64,000 bases of DNA from contig JBBQZQ010000010.1 of assembly GCA_038207565.1 (NCBI GenBank), positions 37,380-101,379 of the forward strand. Direction: 5' to 3'. The stretch is from JALZAI01 sp038207565 (lineage in GTDB: Bacteria; Actinomycetota; Actinomycetes; Mycobacteriales; Jatrophihabitantaceae). Within the stretch, counting starts at the first letter, position 1, and each line of letters opens with the position of its first letter. The translations under genes and the position numbers were made by a program. Below are positions 24,564 through 32,962 of the stretch, one piece after another. The notes beneath the pieces were generated by a model. The model saw only the letters and a program-made list of their open reading frames with translations, ran no database searches and was not told the origin of the DNA.

Positions 24564-25892
24564 TCAGCCCGCGGCACGGGTGACGTCGACGTGGGTGAGC
24601 AGCACGCCGGCCCGGGTCCGGTACCGCTTGTTCACCGCGATGAGGTGCAGCAGCACCGGCGTGCGGTAGGTGACGGCGATGCGGGCGGCGTCCAGCGCGG
24701 CCGCGAACGCGTCCGACGGCGAGCACGGCGCCACGATCGGCACCGGCGCCTTCCCGTTGGGGCCGAACATCGCCTGCAGCAGGTCCGACTGTCCGTCTTG
24801 GTGGGCAGGCCGGTCGACGGCCCGCGGCGCTGCACGTCGACCACCAGTAGCGGCAGCTCGGTCACCGCCGCCAGCCCGATGGTCTCGCTCTTCAGTGAGA
24901 TCCCGGGCCCAGACGTCGTGGTGACGCCGAGCAACCCGCCGTAGGCCGCGTCGAGTGCGGCGCCGACACCGACGACCTCGTCCTCGGCATGGAACGTCGT
25001 CACGCCGAACCGCCTAAGCTTGGCGAGTTCGTGCAGGATGTCCGAGGCCGGGGTGAGCGGGTAGCTGCCAAGGAACACCGGCAGGCCGAAGCGGCGGCTG
25101 ACCGCGAAGAGCCGTAGGGGAGCGCGGTGTTGCCGGTGATTTGCCGGTACGTCCCGTCCGGCAGCGCCGCGGGCGCGACCTCGTAGGTCACCCTGAAAGC
25201 TCGGTCGTCTCGCCGTATGCGTGCCCTGTACGGAAGGCCCCCACGTTGGCCTCGGCGATCTCCGGCAACTTGGCGAACTTCTCCCGCAGCCCCCGCTCCG
25301 TGCCCTCGGTCGGCCGGGAGTACATCCAGGCCAGCAGCCCCAACGCGAACATGTTCTTGCTGTGCTCGGCGTCCTTCTTGCCGATGCCCAGCGGCGCGAG
25401 AGCCGCGGTGGCCAACGAGGTCATCGCCACCCGATGCACCGTGTCGGGGGCCAGCGAGTCGTCCTCCAGCGGGTCCTCGGCGTATCCGACCTTCGTCAGG
25501 TTCCGCTTGGTGAACTCCTCATTGTCCAGGACCCCGCCGGCCGGCAGATCCATCACGTTTGCCTTCAGCGCAGCTGGGTTGATCGCGACGAGCATGTCCG
25601 GCCGATCCACCGGCGTCAGCGTGTCGTAGTCGGCGAAGTGCAGCTGGAAGCTCGAGACCCCCGCCAGGGTGCCGTGGGGGGCACGGATGATCTCGGCCGG
25701 GAAGTTCCGCAGTGTGGCCAGGTCGTCGCCGAACGCGGCCGCCTCGGCGGTGAACCGGTCACCGGTGAGCTGCATGCCGTCGCCTGAGTCGGCGGCGAAG
25801 TGGATCACCACACGGGTGCGCTGCTCGACCGCGGGCGGGAGCGGTCGTGCTGTCCATGACTCCTCCAGGAGGGTCGGCGAGGTTGTCACCAC
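24564..25892 (-). pseudogene. 2-oxoacid:ferredoxin oxidoreductase alpha subunit (KorA type), frameshifted and truncated
   Basis: The minus strand encodes KorA in pieces. Frame one (25892-25188) has HFAADSGDGMQLTGDRFT, NPAALKANVMDLP and ends AYGETTELSG-stop. The sequence continues in other frames as YEVAPAALPDGTYRQITG (to about 25100), LPVFLGSYPLTPASDILHEL and AEDEVVGVGAALDAAYGG (to about 24800), then LLQAMFGPNGKAPVPIVA and a stop at 24564. At least three frameshifts are needed, and the C-terminal part is short. The KorB partner is absent. The gene no longer makes the enzyme. Confidence 0.82.
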
Positions 25893-25926
25893 CGCGGACG
25901 GCCCGGCATGCCGTCAACGACGGAAT

Positions 25927-25945
25927 ACTAGTATAAGCATTATCA
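25927..25945. promoter_or_regulatory. Candidate operator, ATAA-GCA-TTAT palindrome
   Basis: ACTAGTATAAGCATTATCA at 25927-25945 contains the inverted repeat ATAA-N3-TTAT (25933-25943) in the divergent spacer between the KorA relic and the P450 gene. Eighteen of nineteen positions recur at 29980-29998 in a second divergent spacer beside another P450 gene. Conservation of such an AT-rich block in high-GC DNA suggests a shared regulator site. Confidence 0.6.
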
Positions 25946-26058
25946 TCGTGTCGAGTAGAATCGGCGACGGGAACTGGGGGTGGTGGACAGGGACGGTCCC
26001 ACAAAATAGCTTAATGGTGATCCTGGTTACATCGTCGCGCCACGGAAGGGACCCACCC

Positions 26059-27258
26059 ATGGCCAGCCCCGACATCCTCTCGGCCGAAACCGCCGCCGAT
26101 CCCAACGAGACCTGGCGGGTGCTCCGCGAGGAGCACCCCTTGTACTTCCACGAGGGTATGCAGTCCTACGTGATCAGTCGCTACGAGGATGTCGAGAAGG
26201 CGTTCAAGGACCGCCGCTTCACCAGCGACAACTACAGCTGGCAGCTCGAACCGGTCCACGGCCGCACGATCCTGCAGATGGACGGCCGCGAGCACGCCGT
26301 CCACCGAGGTCTGGTGACGCCTGCCTTCCGGGGCAGCGAGCTCACCGAGAAGTTCGTCCCGGTCATCGAGAAGAACGCCCGCGAGCTGATCGACGGCTTC
26401 CGTCACGACGGCGAGGTCGACCTGGTCGACCAGTTCACGACGCGCTTCCCGATCAACGTCATCGTCGACATGCTGGCCCTGCCGAAGGCCGACCACGAGC
26501 TGTTCCACCGTTGGTACAACTCGATCATGGCCTTCCTGGGGAACCTCTCCCAGGACCCGGATGCGATGGCGGCGGGGCTGCAGACCAAGGACGAGCTCCA
26601 GCACTACCTGCTCCCGAAGATTGCCGAGCGCCGCGCCAACCCGCGCGACGACCTGCTGTCGACGCTCTGCACCGCCGAGATCGACGGCGAGCAGATGACC
26701 GACCTGGAGATCAAGGCGTTCGTCAGCCTGCTCCTGGTCGCCGGTGGCGAGACCACCGACAAAGCCATGGCCAACATGATGTGGAACCTGCTCAAGAACC
26801 CGGAGCAGCTGGCGATGGTCCGCGAGGACCGCGGCAAGATCTCGCACGCCTTCGCCGAGACCCTGCGCCACTCGCCGCCGGTCCAGATGATCATGCGACA
26901 GCCGTCGGAGGACGTCGAACTGTCCGGTGGCACCATCCCCGCCGGAGCCACCGTCGTCTGCCTGATCGCGGCGGCCAACCGCGACCCGCGCAAGTACAGC
27001 GACCCCGACACGTTCGACATTACCCGCCCCGACCTGAACTTCACGACGGCGTTCGCCGCGGCGGCAAACCACACCGGGTTCGCGTTCGGCCGGCACTTTT
27101 GCGTCGGCGCGATGTTGTCCAAGGTCGAGGTCGAGACGGCGGCCAACCAGCTGCTGGACGCTATGAGCGACATCGAGCTCGTCGAGCCCGCCGCCGCCGA
27201 GGGCGTCTTCACCCGCGCGCCCACGAGGATGAAGCTGCGCTTCACGCCCACGTCCTGA
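26059..27258 (+). CDS. Cytochrome P450
   Basis: The 399-residue protein is a soluble bacterial P450: I-helix oxygen-binding segment LLLVAGGETTDKA, K-helix ETLR, and the heme loop FAFGRHFCVGAML with the ligand Cys at residue 348. It inserts one oxygen atom into a hydrophobic substrate, using ferredoxin as electron donor. ATG 26059 follows GGAAGGG and starts the conserved part; the frame is open for about 130 codons upstream, but that stretch crosses the divergent promoter. The ferredoxin/reductase pair at 28536-29917 probably serves it. Confidence 0.92.
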   Translation: MASPDILSAETAADPNETWRVLREEHPLYFHEGMQSYVISRYEDVEKAFKDRRFTSDNYSWQLEPVHGRTILQMDGREHAVHRGLVTPAFRGSELTEKFVPVIEKNARELIDGFRHDGEVDLVDQFTTRFPINVIVDMLALPKADHELFHRWYNSIMAFLGNLSQDPDAMAAGLQTKDELQHYLLPKIAERRANPRDDLLSTLCTAEIDGEQMTDLEIKAFVSLLLVAGGETTDKAMANMMWNLLKNPEQLAMVREDRGKISHAFAETLRHSPPVQMIMRQPSEDVELSGGTIPAGATVVCLIAAANRDPRKYSDPDTFDITRPDLNFTTAFAAAANHTGFAFGRHFCVGAMLSKVEVETAANQLLDAMSDIELVEPAAAEGVFTRAPTRMKLRFTPTS

Positions 27259-27267
27259 TCCACCCTG

Positions 27268-27295
27268 CCCGCCGGTCGTTCTCGCGGCCGGCGGG
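27268..27295 (+). terminator. GC-rich hairpin after the P450 gene
   Basis: CCCGCCGG (27268-27275) pairs perfectly with CCGGCGGG (27288-27295) across a 12-base loop, nine bases after the P450 stop. No U-run follows. Confidence 0.5.
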
Positions 27296-27414
27296 CGGGC
27301 CGACCCGAGGCGGAGCGCGCGATCGAGATTCCCGAGCCGGGCCCGCCGGCCGAGACTGTACGAGCGTACGGGCGGAGCGGGCGGGGCGGCGTCCTCACCG
27401 TCAGCACGCTGGCG

Positions 27415-28590
27415 ATGGGGCTGGGGGCCGCGCCCACCTACCTAGTCGGCCTGCTCGGACCGGAGCTGCGCGAGTCCCTGGGCCTCAGCGGCGCCCAACT
27501 GGGTCTAGTCGTCGGCCTCTTCTACGGCGCGACGGGGCTGACCTCGCTGGTCACGTCCCGGCTGATTGACCCGCTCGGCGCCCGGCGCTGCATCGTCACC
27601 GACCAGTTCGCGGTCTCCGGCGCGCTTGTGCTGGCCGTCGTCTGGAACACCTACCTCGCGCTCGCCCTGGCCAGCGTCCTGGCCGGCGCGGCCTACGCAC
27701 TGGCCAACGCGGGCACCAGCGTCGCCGTCACCACGGTGTCCCGGCGGGAGCAGGCCGGGGCCGCGGTCGCCCTGAAGACCGCGGGCATCCCCCTGGGCGC
27801 GACCGTCGCGGCTCTCGCCGGCCCACCGGCGGCCGTGCACATCGGCTGGCAGGGGGTCGCGCTGGCGATGGCGGTCCTGTGTGCGGCGAATGCCGTGGCC
27901 GGAATCCTCCTGCTCCCCCGGGCCGAGCCCCGTCGGCACGCCGCGACGGTCGGCCGACACCCGCTGCCCGCCCGCTTCTTCTGGATCCCGCTCACCGGGT
28001 TCCTCTTCGTTCTCGGGTCGCAGCCGCTGTTCTCCTGGCTGGTCCTTACCCTCGTCGACGCCGGGGTGTCCACCCGCGGCGCCAGCCTGGTGTCCGCGAC
28101 CGGCACCGCCCTGGGCGCAATCGCCATGGTGCTCGCCGCCCGGCGCTCCGACCGGTCCGGACCCACCCGGCGCGCCCTCGTCGGGGCCGCGATCGCCCTG
28201 ACTTCACTGGTCGGGGCGAGCGTGCTCTGGCTCGGCAGCCACGTCTGCCTGCTCCTGGTCGTGCTCGGCGCCGTCGTCGCGATGCTCGCCAACCTGACCG
28301 GTGCTGGCTTCGTGCACGCCGTGACCGTCGACCGGGCGCCACAGGCCGTCGGCCGAGCGACCTCGATCATGTCGACCGGCTACTACCTGGGTGCACTGGT
28401 GTCGCCCTGGGCCTTCGGCTTCTTCGCCGACCTCACCGGCAGCTACGACGCCTCGTGGTCGGCGACCGTCACGGCGATGTTCGCCTGCGCAGTCTGCTTC
28501 CTGGTCATCCAGCGCTGGGTGCAGCCACCCGTGACTCAGACCGCGAGCGCCTCGTCCCAACCGGCCCCGGCGAGCAGGAGCTTGCGGTAG
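27415..28590 (+). CDS. MFS transporter
   Basis: The 391-residue protein has about 12 predicted hydrophobic segments, with SRLIDPLGARRCIVT between helices 2 and 3 as in the major facilitator superfamily and a long polar loop (PRAEPRRHAATVGRH) in the middle. It may import the substrate or export a product of the P450 pathway. ATG 27415 is the first usual start codon after the P450 stop in this frame; the codons before it read plausibly but contain no ATG, GTG or TTG. Its last 55 bases overlap the convergent reductase gene. Confidence 0.85.
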   Translation: MGLGAAPTYLVGLLGPELRESLGLSGAQLGLVVGLFYGATGLTSLVTSRLIDPLGARRCIVTDQFAVSGALVLAVVWNTYLALALASVLAGAAYALANAGTSVAVTTVSRREQAGAAVALKTAGIPLGATVAALAGPPAAVHIGWQGVALAMAVLCAANAVAGILLLPRAEPRRHAATVGRHPLPARFFWIPLTGFLFVLGSQPLFSWLVLTLVDAGVSTRGASLVSATGTALGAIAMVLAARRSDRSGPTRRALVGAAIALTSLVGASVLWLGSHVCLLLVVLGAVVAMLANLTGAGFVHAVTVDRAPQAVGRATSIMSTGYYLGALVSPWAFGFFADLTGSYDASWSATVTAMFACAVCFLVIQRWVQPPVTQTASASSQPAPASRSLR

Positions 28591-29720
28591 GGAATCAGCT
28601 GCTTGATCGCGCCCAACCCCATGACCGAGCGCAGCTGCCCGTCCCCTCCGGTCACGGCGACGAAGGAGCCGTCGAGGTTACCGAAGACGACGCGCAGCTC
28701 GTCCTGCGGTCGCACCTGCCCGAACACCTGCAAGCGCGCGCCGAGCTGATCGGTCCAGACGTAGGGCAGCGCGTCGTGCACGGTCGGCTCGCCGGTCAGG
28801 TTGGCCGCGACCACCGCCGCCGTCTCGACGGCGTTCGTCCAGTGCTCGACCCGCACGTCCTCGCCGTAGCGGGGATGGCGCCACCGAGCCAGGTCGCCCA
28901 CGGCGTAGACACCGACTGCGCCGACCGCGGCGAGGTGTTCGTTGCAGACCACCCCGTCGCGCAGATCCAGCCCCGAGTCCGACAGCCAGCCGGTCTCGGG
29001 CACGGTGCCCAGCCCCAGGACGACGACGTCGGCGGGCAGCCGCGACCCGTCGGTGAGCCGGACGCCGTCGACCCGCTCGCCGCCCTCGATCGCGGTGACC
29101 CCGGCGCCCATGTGCATGTCGACCCCGGCCGCGGCGTGCCGCCGGGTGAAGACCGCCCCAAGCTCGGGACCGAGCCCGCGGATCATCAGCGCGGGCAGCG
29201 GCTCGACCACCGACACCTGCCGGCCCAGGGCGGTCAGCGTGCCGGCGATCTCCGCGCCGATGAACCCGCCGCCGACGACTACCACCCGCGCGCCCTCACC
29301 CGCTGCGGCCCGGATGGCGGCCGCGTCGGCCGCCGTGCGCAGCGGGTAGACGCCGGGCCGGGGCTCCAGCTCCGGAACCAACCGGGGTGAGGACCCGGTG
29401 GCGACGACCAGCCGGTCGAAACCCAGCGCCTTTCCGCCGTGCAGCACCACCCGGCGCCCCTCGAGGTCCAGATCGGTGGCGCGACACTCGACGAACGCGA
29501 TGTCAAGGCGGGCCAGGTCGGCCGGCGACACCAGGGGCGGCGCCGTGGCGGCCGCGCCGGACATGAACGCCTTCGACAGCGGCGGGCGGTCCGACGCCAC
29601 CCCTTCTGGGGAGCCGGGCTCGTGACCGACGAGCACGATCTCGTCGGTCGACCCCCTGCGGCGCAGGCCCTGCACCGTCCGGACGCCACCCATCGACGCG
29701 CCGACGACGACGACCCGCAT
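28536..29720 (-). CDS. NAD(P)H:ferredoxin reductase (FAD-dependent)
   Basis: The 394-residue protein has two dinucleotide-binding folds: VVVVGASMGGVRTVQGL at the N-terminus for FAD and VVVVGGGFIGAEIAGTL near residue 145 for NAD(P)H, plus the FAD-contact segment VGVYAVGDLARW. This is the putidaredoxin/rubredoxin reductase type that moves electrons from NAD(P)H to a ferredoxin serving a P450. ATG 29720 starts two bases after the ferredoxin stop, so the two form an operon. The 3' end overlaps the MFS gene on the other strand by 55 bp. Confidence 0.9.
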   Translation of the reverse strand: MRVVVVGASMGGVRTVQGLRRRGSTDEIVLVGHEPGSPEGVASDRPPLSKAFMSGAAATAPPLVSPADLARLDIAFVECRATDLDLEGRRVVLHGGKALGFDRLVVATGSSPRLVPELEPRPGVYPLRTAADAAAIRAAAGEGARVVVVGGGFIGAEIAGTLTALGRQVSVVEPLPALMIRGLGPELGAVFTRRHAAAGVDMHMGAGVTAIEGGERVDGVRLTDGSRLPADVVVLGLGTVPETGWLSDSGLDLRDGVVCNEHLAAVGAVGVYAVGDLARWRHPRYGEDVRVEHWTNAVETAAVVAANLTGEPTVHDALPYVWTDQLGARLQVFGQVRPQDELRVVFGNLDGSFVAVTGGDGQLRSVMGLGAIKQLIPYRKLLLAGAGWDEALAV

Positions 29721-29722
29721 GG

Positions 29723-29917
29723 TCAGGCGGAGACCGTGATCGCCCGCTCGGGGCAGCTGTCGGCCCCGAGCTGCGCGTCGGCTTCGAGCTCCGGCGGCAC
29801 CGGGTCCTTCATCACGATCGAGTGGCCGTCCATCTCGTCGAGTTCGAAGACGTCGGGGGCACTCATGTGGCACACCCCGTGCCCCTGACAGGCTTCTAGG
29901 TCGACAGTGACGCGCAT
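29723..29917 (-). CDS. Small 3Fe-4S-type ferredoxin
   Basis: The 64-residue protein reads VDLEACQGHGVCHMSAPDVF then CPERAITVSA, the pattern of the short P450-linked ferredoxins with three Cys and a His in place of one cluster Cys (CxxHGxC, later CP). It carries electrons to the P450. ATG 29917 is preceded by GGAGGG and is preferred over the longer frame to 29947. It is first in the operon with the reductase and diverges from the second P450 gene across an 85-bp spacer holding the shared palindrome. Confidence 0.9.
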   Translation of the reverse strand: MRVTVDLEACQGHGVCHMSAPDVFELDEMDGHSIVMKDPVPPELEADAQLGADSCPERAITVSA

Positions 29918-29979
29918 CGCTTCCCTCCCGGAGGTCGGATCCGACACGTCGCGCGGACGGACCCGGTTGACAGAGTCAA

Positions 29980-29998
29980 ACTAGGATAAGCATTATCA
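29980..29998. promoter_or_regulatory. Candidate operator, GATAA-GCA-TTATC palindrome
   Basis: ACTAGGATAAGCATTATCA at 29980-29998 contains the perfect inverted repeat GATAA-N3-TTATC (29985-29997) between the divergent ferredoxin and P450 genes, and nearly repeats the site at 25927-25945. It ends four bases before GTG 30003. If the P450 transcript is leaderless, the CATTAT inside it would act as the -10 box, so bound protein would block the polymerase. Confidence 0.65.
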
Positions 29999-30002
29999 CA
30001 CT

Positions 30003-31310
30003 GTGACGTTGAGCAGAGACGCAGACCACACGGCGACCGCCGCCGGCGGATGCCCCGTCGTTCACTTCGACCACCACTCCCAGGAGCACGCCGAAGACAC
30101 CGTCGGCAGCTACCGTGAGATGCGGCAGCAGCATCCTGTCGCCTGGTCGGACCTCTACGGCGGCTTCTGGGTCTTCTCCGACTACGAGTCGGTGTTCGAG
30201 GCCGCCCGGGACGACGACGTCTTCTCCTCCCAGCGCCTCGACCAGTACGGCGGCCCCGGACTGTCGGTGGTCATCCCCAAGACGCCGATGCACAAGCACA
30301 TCCCGATCGAGCTCGACCCGCCGGAGTTCCGCAGCTACCGCAAGGTCGTGAACCCGATTGCCTCCCCGGCGGCCGTCGACAAGATCGAGGACATGATCGT
30401 CACCTGGACGACGTGGTTCATCGACGAGCTGATCGAGGCCGGTGGGGCCGACCTGGCTCAGATCATCGGCGTCCCGTCGATCTGCACCATCGACTGGCTG
30501 GGCCTGCCGGTGCAGGACTGGCAGATCTACTCCCGCTCCCACCAAGCCACCCTCGCCGAACAGACCGACAGCCCGATCTACAAGCGGGCCGTCGAGGAGG
30601 ACCTGCCCCGGTGCACCGAGCAGATGAAGCAGGTGATCGCCGCGCGCTTCGCCGAGGCGAAGGACGACGCCATCAGCTACCTAGTGCAGCAAGAGGTCGA
30701 CGGCCGGCCGATCACCGAGGAGGAGGTCTTCTCGATGGTCGAACTGCTGATCAGCGGCGGCGTCGGGACGACGGCCTCGCTGGTGAGCCAGACGCTGGTG
30801 TGGCTCTACGAGCACCAGGATGTCCGCCAGGAGCTCATCGACGACCCTTCCCTGCTCGACCGCGCGCTCGAGGAGTTCCTTCGCTACTTCTCCCCCACCC
30901 AGGCGCTCGCCCGCACGGTCATCCAGGACACCGAGTTCCACGGCTGCCCGGTGTCCGTCGGCGACCGCGCACTGCTCGCGTGGTCGTCGGCCAACCGAGA
31001 CGAGCACCAGTTCGACAACCCCGACGAGATCGACATCCATCGCTGGCCCAACCGGCACCTGGCGTTCGGCGTCGGCATCCACCGCTGCGCCGGCTCGCAC
31101 TTCGGGAAGCGGATGGCGAAGGAGATGCTCAAGCAGGTCCTGGAGCGAATGCCGGACTACGAGGTCGACCTGACGGGCCTTCGGCGCTACCCGCGCCAGG
31201 GGGTCAACAAGGGCTGGCAGCGGATCCCGGCGACCTTCACTCCCGGGGAGCGCCGGTTGCCGCCCGCCACCGTACCCGAGGGCGTGTCCGCCGCGTCCGC
31301 GCGCAACTGA
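30003..31310 (+). CDS. Cytochrome P450
   Basis: The 435-residue protein has the heme loop AFGVGIHRCAGSHFGK with ligand Cys 362, K-helix EEFLRYFSP and I-helix LLISGGVGTTAS, where Gly-Gly-x-Gly-Thr-Thr replaces the usual Ala-Gly-x-Glu/Asp-Thr. The missing acidic residue in the I-helix may alter proton delivery or reaction type. It starts with GTG without a ribosome binding site, right behind the shared palindrome. The ferredoxin gene is divergent next to it, and an SDR relic follows three bases after the stop. Confidence 0.9.
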   Translation: MTLSRDADHTATAAGGCPVVHFDHHSQEHAEDTVGSYREMRQQHPVAWSDLYGGFWVFSDYESVFEAARDDDVFSSQRLDQYGGPGLSVVIPKTPMHKHIPIELDPPEFRSYRKVVNPIASPAAVDKIEDMIVTWTTWFIDELIEAGGADLAQIIGVPSICTIDWLGLPVQDWQIYSRSHQATLAEQTDSPIYKRAVEEDLPRCTEQMKQVIAARFAEAKDDAISYLVQQEVDGRPITEEEVFSMVELLISGGVGTTASLVSQTLVWLYEHQDVRQELIDDPSLLDRALEEFLRYFSPTQALARTVIQDTEFHGCPVSVGDRALLAWSSANRDEHQFDNPDEIDIHRWPNRHLAFGVGIHRCAGSHFGKRMAKEMLKQVLERMPDYEVDLTGLRRYPRQGVNKGWQRIPATFTPGERRLPPATVPEGVSAASARN

Positions 31311-31313
31311 CCG

Positions 31314-31952
31314 ATGACCCTCCCCCTCGACGGCCGCGCCGCCCTCGTCACCGGAGCGGCCCGCGGACAGCGCTGGGCGCGCCAGGTCGACGTCGCGACC
31401 GCGCCGCCCTGCAGGCCTCCGTCGACGAGGGGATGGCGACGCTCGGCCGGGATCGCCCCGCTCATGGGCGGCTCCGACGAGGACGAGACCTTCGCCGATG
31501 TGCTCGACGTGAACCTGACCGGGAACACGGTCAAGGTGGCCGCGCCGCCGATGGTCGACGCCGGCAGCGGCGGGGCGATCGTGCTGATCAGCTCCCCCCA
31601 GGGCCTGTTCGGGACCGGCGGCAACGACACCGCCGGGCTGACCGCCTACACGGCAAGCAAGCACGGCCTGGTCGGGCTGATGAGGTCGTTCGCGAACTGG
31701 GTAGCCCGCACTCGATCCGGGTCGACACCGTGCACCCGACCGGGGTGGCCAACCCAATGATCGTCAACGAGCCGATGCAGACCTACCTGACGTCTACCCC
31801 GGCGACGTCGGACCGCCAGGGCAACCTGCTGCCGGTCCCGATGGTTGAGTCCGAGGACATCAGCGACGCCGTCGCGTGGCTGGTCGGCGACGGCGGCCGC
31901 TACGTCACTGGCCGTTACGCTGCCCGTGGACGCCGGCTTCGGCGCGAAGTAA
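31314..31952 (+). pseudogene. Decayed short-chain dehydrogenase (mycofactocin type)
   Basis: The frame opens with LPLDGRAALVTGAARGQ, jumps over most of the first half of the domain (an internal deletion near 31370) and resumes as FADVLDVNLTGNTVKVAA, YTASKHGLVGLMRSFAN. A frameshift near 31700 moves the sequence to SIRVDTVHPTGVANPMIVN and DISDAVAWLVGDGGRYVTG, and a second one near 31915 to LPVDAGFGAK-stop. The parts align with the intact SDR that follows, so this is probably a decayed paralogue of it. Confidence 0.8.
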
Positions 31953-31972
31953 CCGCCTCACCCCCAGAGACC

Positions 31973-31993
31973 GCGCGGGCACCCTGCCCGCGC
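31973..31993 (+). terminator. Strong hairpin between the SDR relic and the intact SDR
   Basis: GCGCGGGCA (31973-31981) and TGCCCGCGC (31985-31993) form a perfect 9-bp stem with loop CCC. The ribosome binding site AGAGGAG of the next gene follows directly, so the structure could end P450 transcription or attenuate readthrough into the SDR gene. Confidence 0.55.
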
Positions 31994-32012
31994 CCGAAAG
32001 AGGAGCAGACCC

Positions 32013-32852
32013 ATGGCAGGACGCATGGAGGGCAAGGTCGCATTCATCACCGGTGCCGCGCGCGGGCAGGGACGCAGCCACGCCCTGCGCCTGGCGGAGG
32101 AGGGTGCCGACATCATCGCCGTGGACATCTGCCAGAACATCAACTCGGTGACACCGTACTACCCGCTAGCCACCGAGGAGGAGCTCGCCCAGACGGTGAA
32201 GGCCGTCGAGGCCCTGGGTCGTCGCATCGTGGCCCGCAAGGCCGACGTCCGCGACCTCAATGGGCTGCAGCAGGCCTTCGACGACGGGCTGGCCGAGTTC
32301 GGGCACGTCGACACGGTCCTGGCCAACGCCGGCATCGCCACCTACGGCAAGGCGTGGGAGCTCTCGAGCGAGCAGTGGAAGGACATGATTGACGTCAACC
32401 TGACCGGCGTCTTCCACACCGCCAAGGTCGCGATCCCGGCCATGATCGAGGCCGACCGCGGCGGATCGATCCTATTCACCAGCTCGATCGGCGGCCTCAA
32501 GGGCATCCAGCACGTCGCTCACTACGTCGCCGCCAAGCACGGCATGGTCGGCCTGATGCGCACCCTGGCCAACGAGCTCGGCCCGCACAGCATCCGCGTC
32601 AACACGATCCACCCGACCAACGTCGACACGATCATGATCCAGAACCCGGGGACGTACGCGATGTTCAGCCCCGGCGACCCCGAGCCCAGCCAGGAGAAGG
32701 CGATGCCGGGCTTCATGTCGCTCAACACCCTGCCCGTGCCCTGGATCGAGGCCCTGGACATCAGCAACGCGGTGCTTTTCCTCGCCAGCGACGAGGGCCG
32801 CTACATCACCGGGGTGACCCTTCCTGTGGACGCCGGCGCGTACGTCAAGTAG
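32013..32852 (+). CDS. Mycofactocin-coupled SDR family oxidoreductase
   Basis: The 279-residue protein opens with GKVAFITGAARGQGRSHALR and GADIIAVDICQNI, characteristic of the carveol-dehydrogenase/mycofactocin-coupled SDR group that holds NAD tightly and passes electrons to mycofactocin. The active site is YVAAKHG (Tyr-x3-Lys) with upstream Ser in FTSSIGG. It probably oxidises a secondary alcohol made by the P450. AGAGGAG lies seven bases before the ATG. Three intact and one broken paralogue occur in this window, but no mycofactocin biosynthesis gene is visible. Confidence 0.88.
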   Translation: MAGRMEGKVAFITGAARGQGRSHALRLAEEGADIIAVDICQNINSVTPYYPLATEEELAQTVKAVEALGRRIVARKADVRDLNGLQQAFDDGLAEFGHVDTVLANAGIATYGKAWELSSEQWKDMIDVNLTGVFHTAKVAIPAMIEADRGGSILFTSSIGGLKGIQHVAHYVAAKHGMVGLMRTLANELGPHSIRVNTIHPTNVDTIMIQNPGTYAMFSPGDPEPSQEKAMPGFMSLNTLPVPWIEALDISNAVLFLASDEGRYITGVTLPVDAGAYVK

Positions 32853-32962
32853 CCCGGCCGCACCGGCCTCTGGTGCAAACAGGCTCACAATATATACGGT
32901 TAGCTGGATCACACTCACCCTCACCAGCCGACGACGTTGTCGGCCCTCCCCCTGGAGCTGCC

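Noticed and set aside
27298..27414. Upstream extension of the MFS transporter
   Set aside because: The frame is open back to the P450 stop and reads plausibly, but it has no ATG, GTG or TTG, so ATG 27415 was kept as the start.
30413..32392. 659-codon open frame on the plus strand
   Set aside because: It crosses the P450, the SDR relic and the intact SDR in the wrong frame. Only a short piece around 31700-31910 belongs to the SDR relic.
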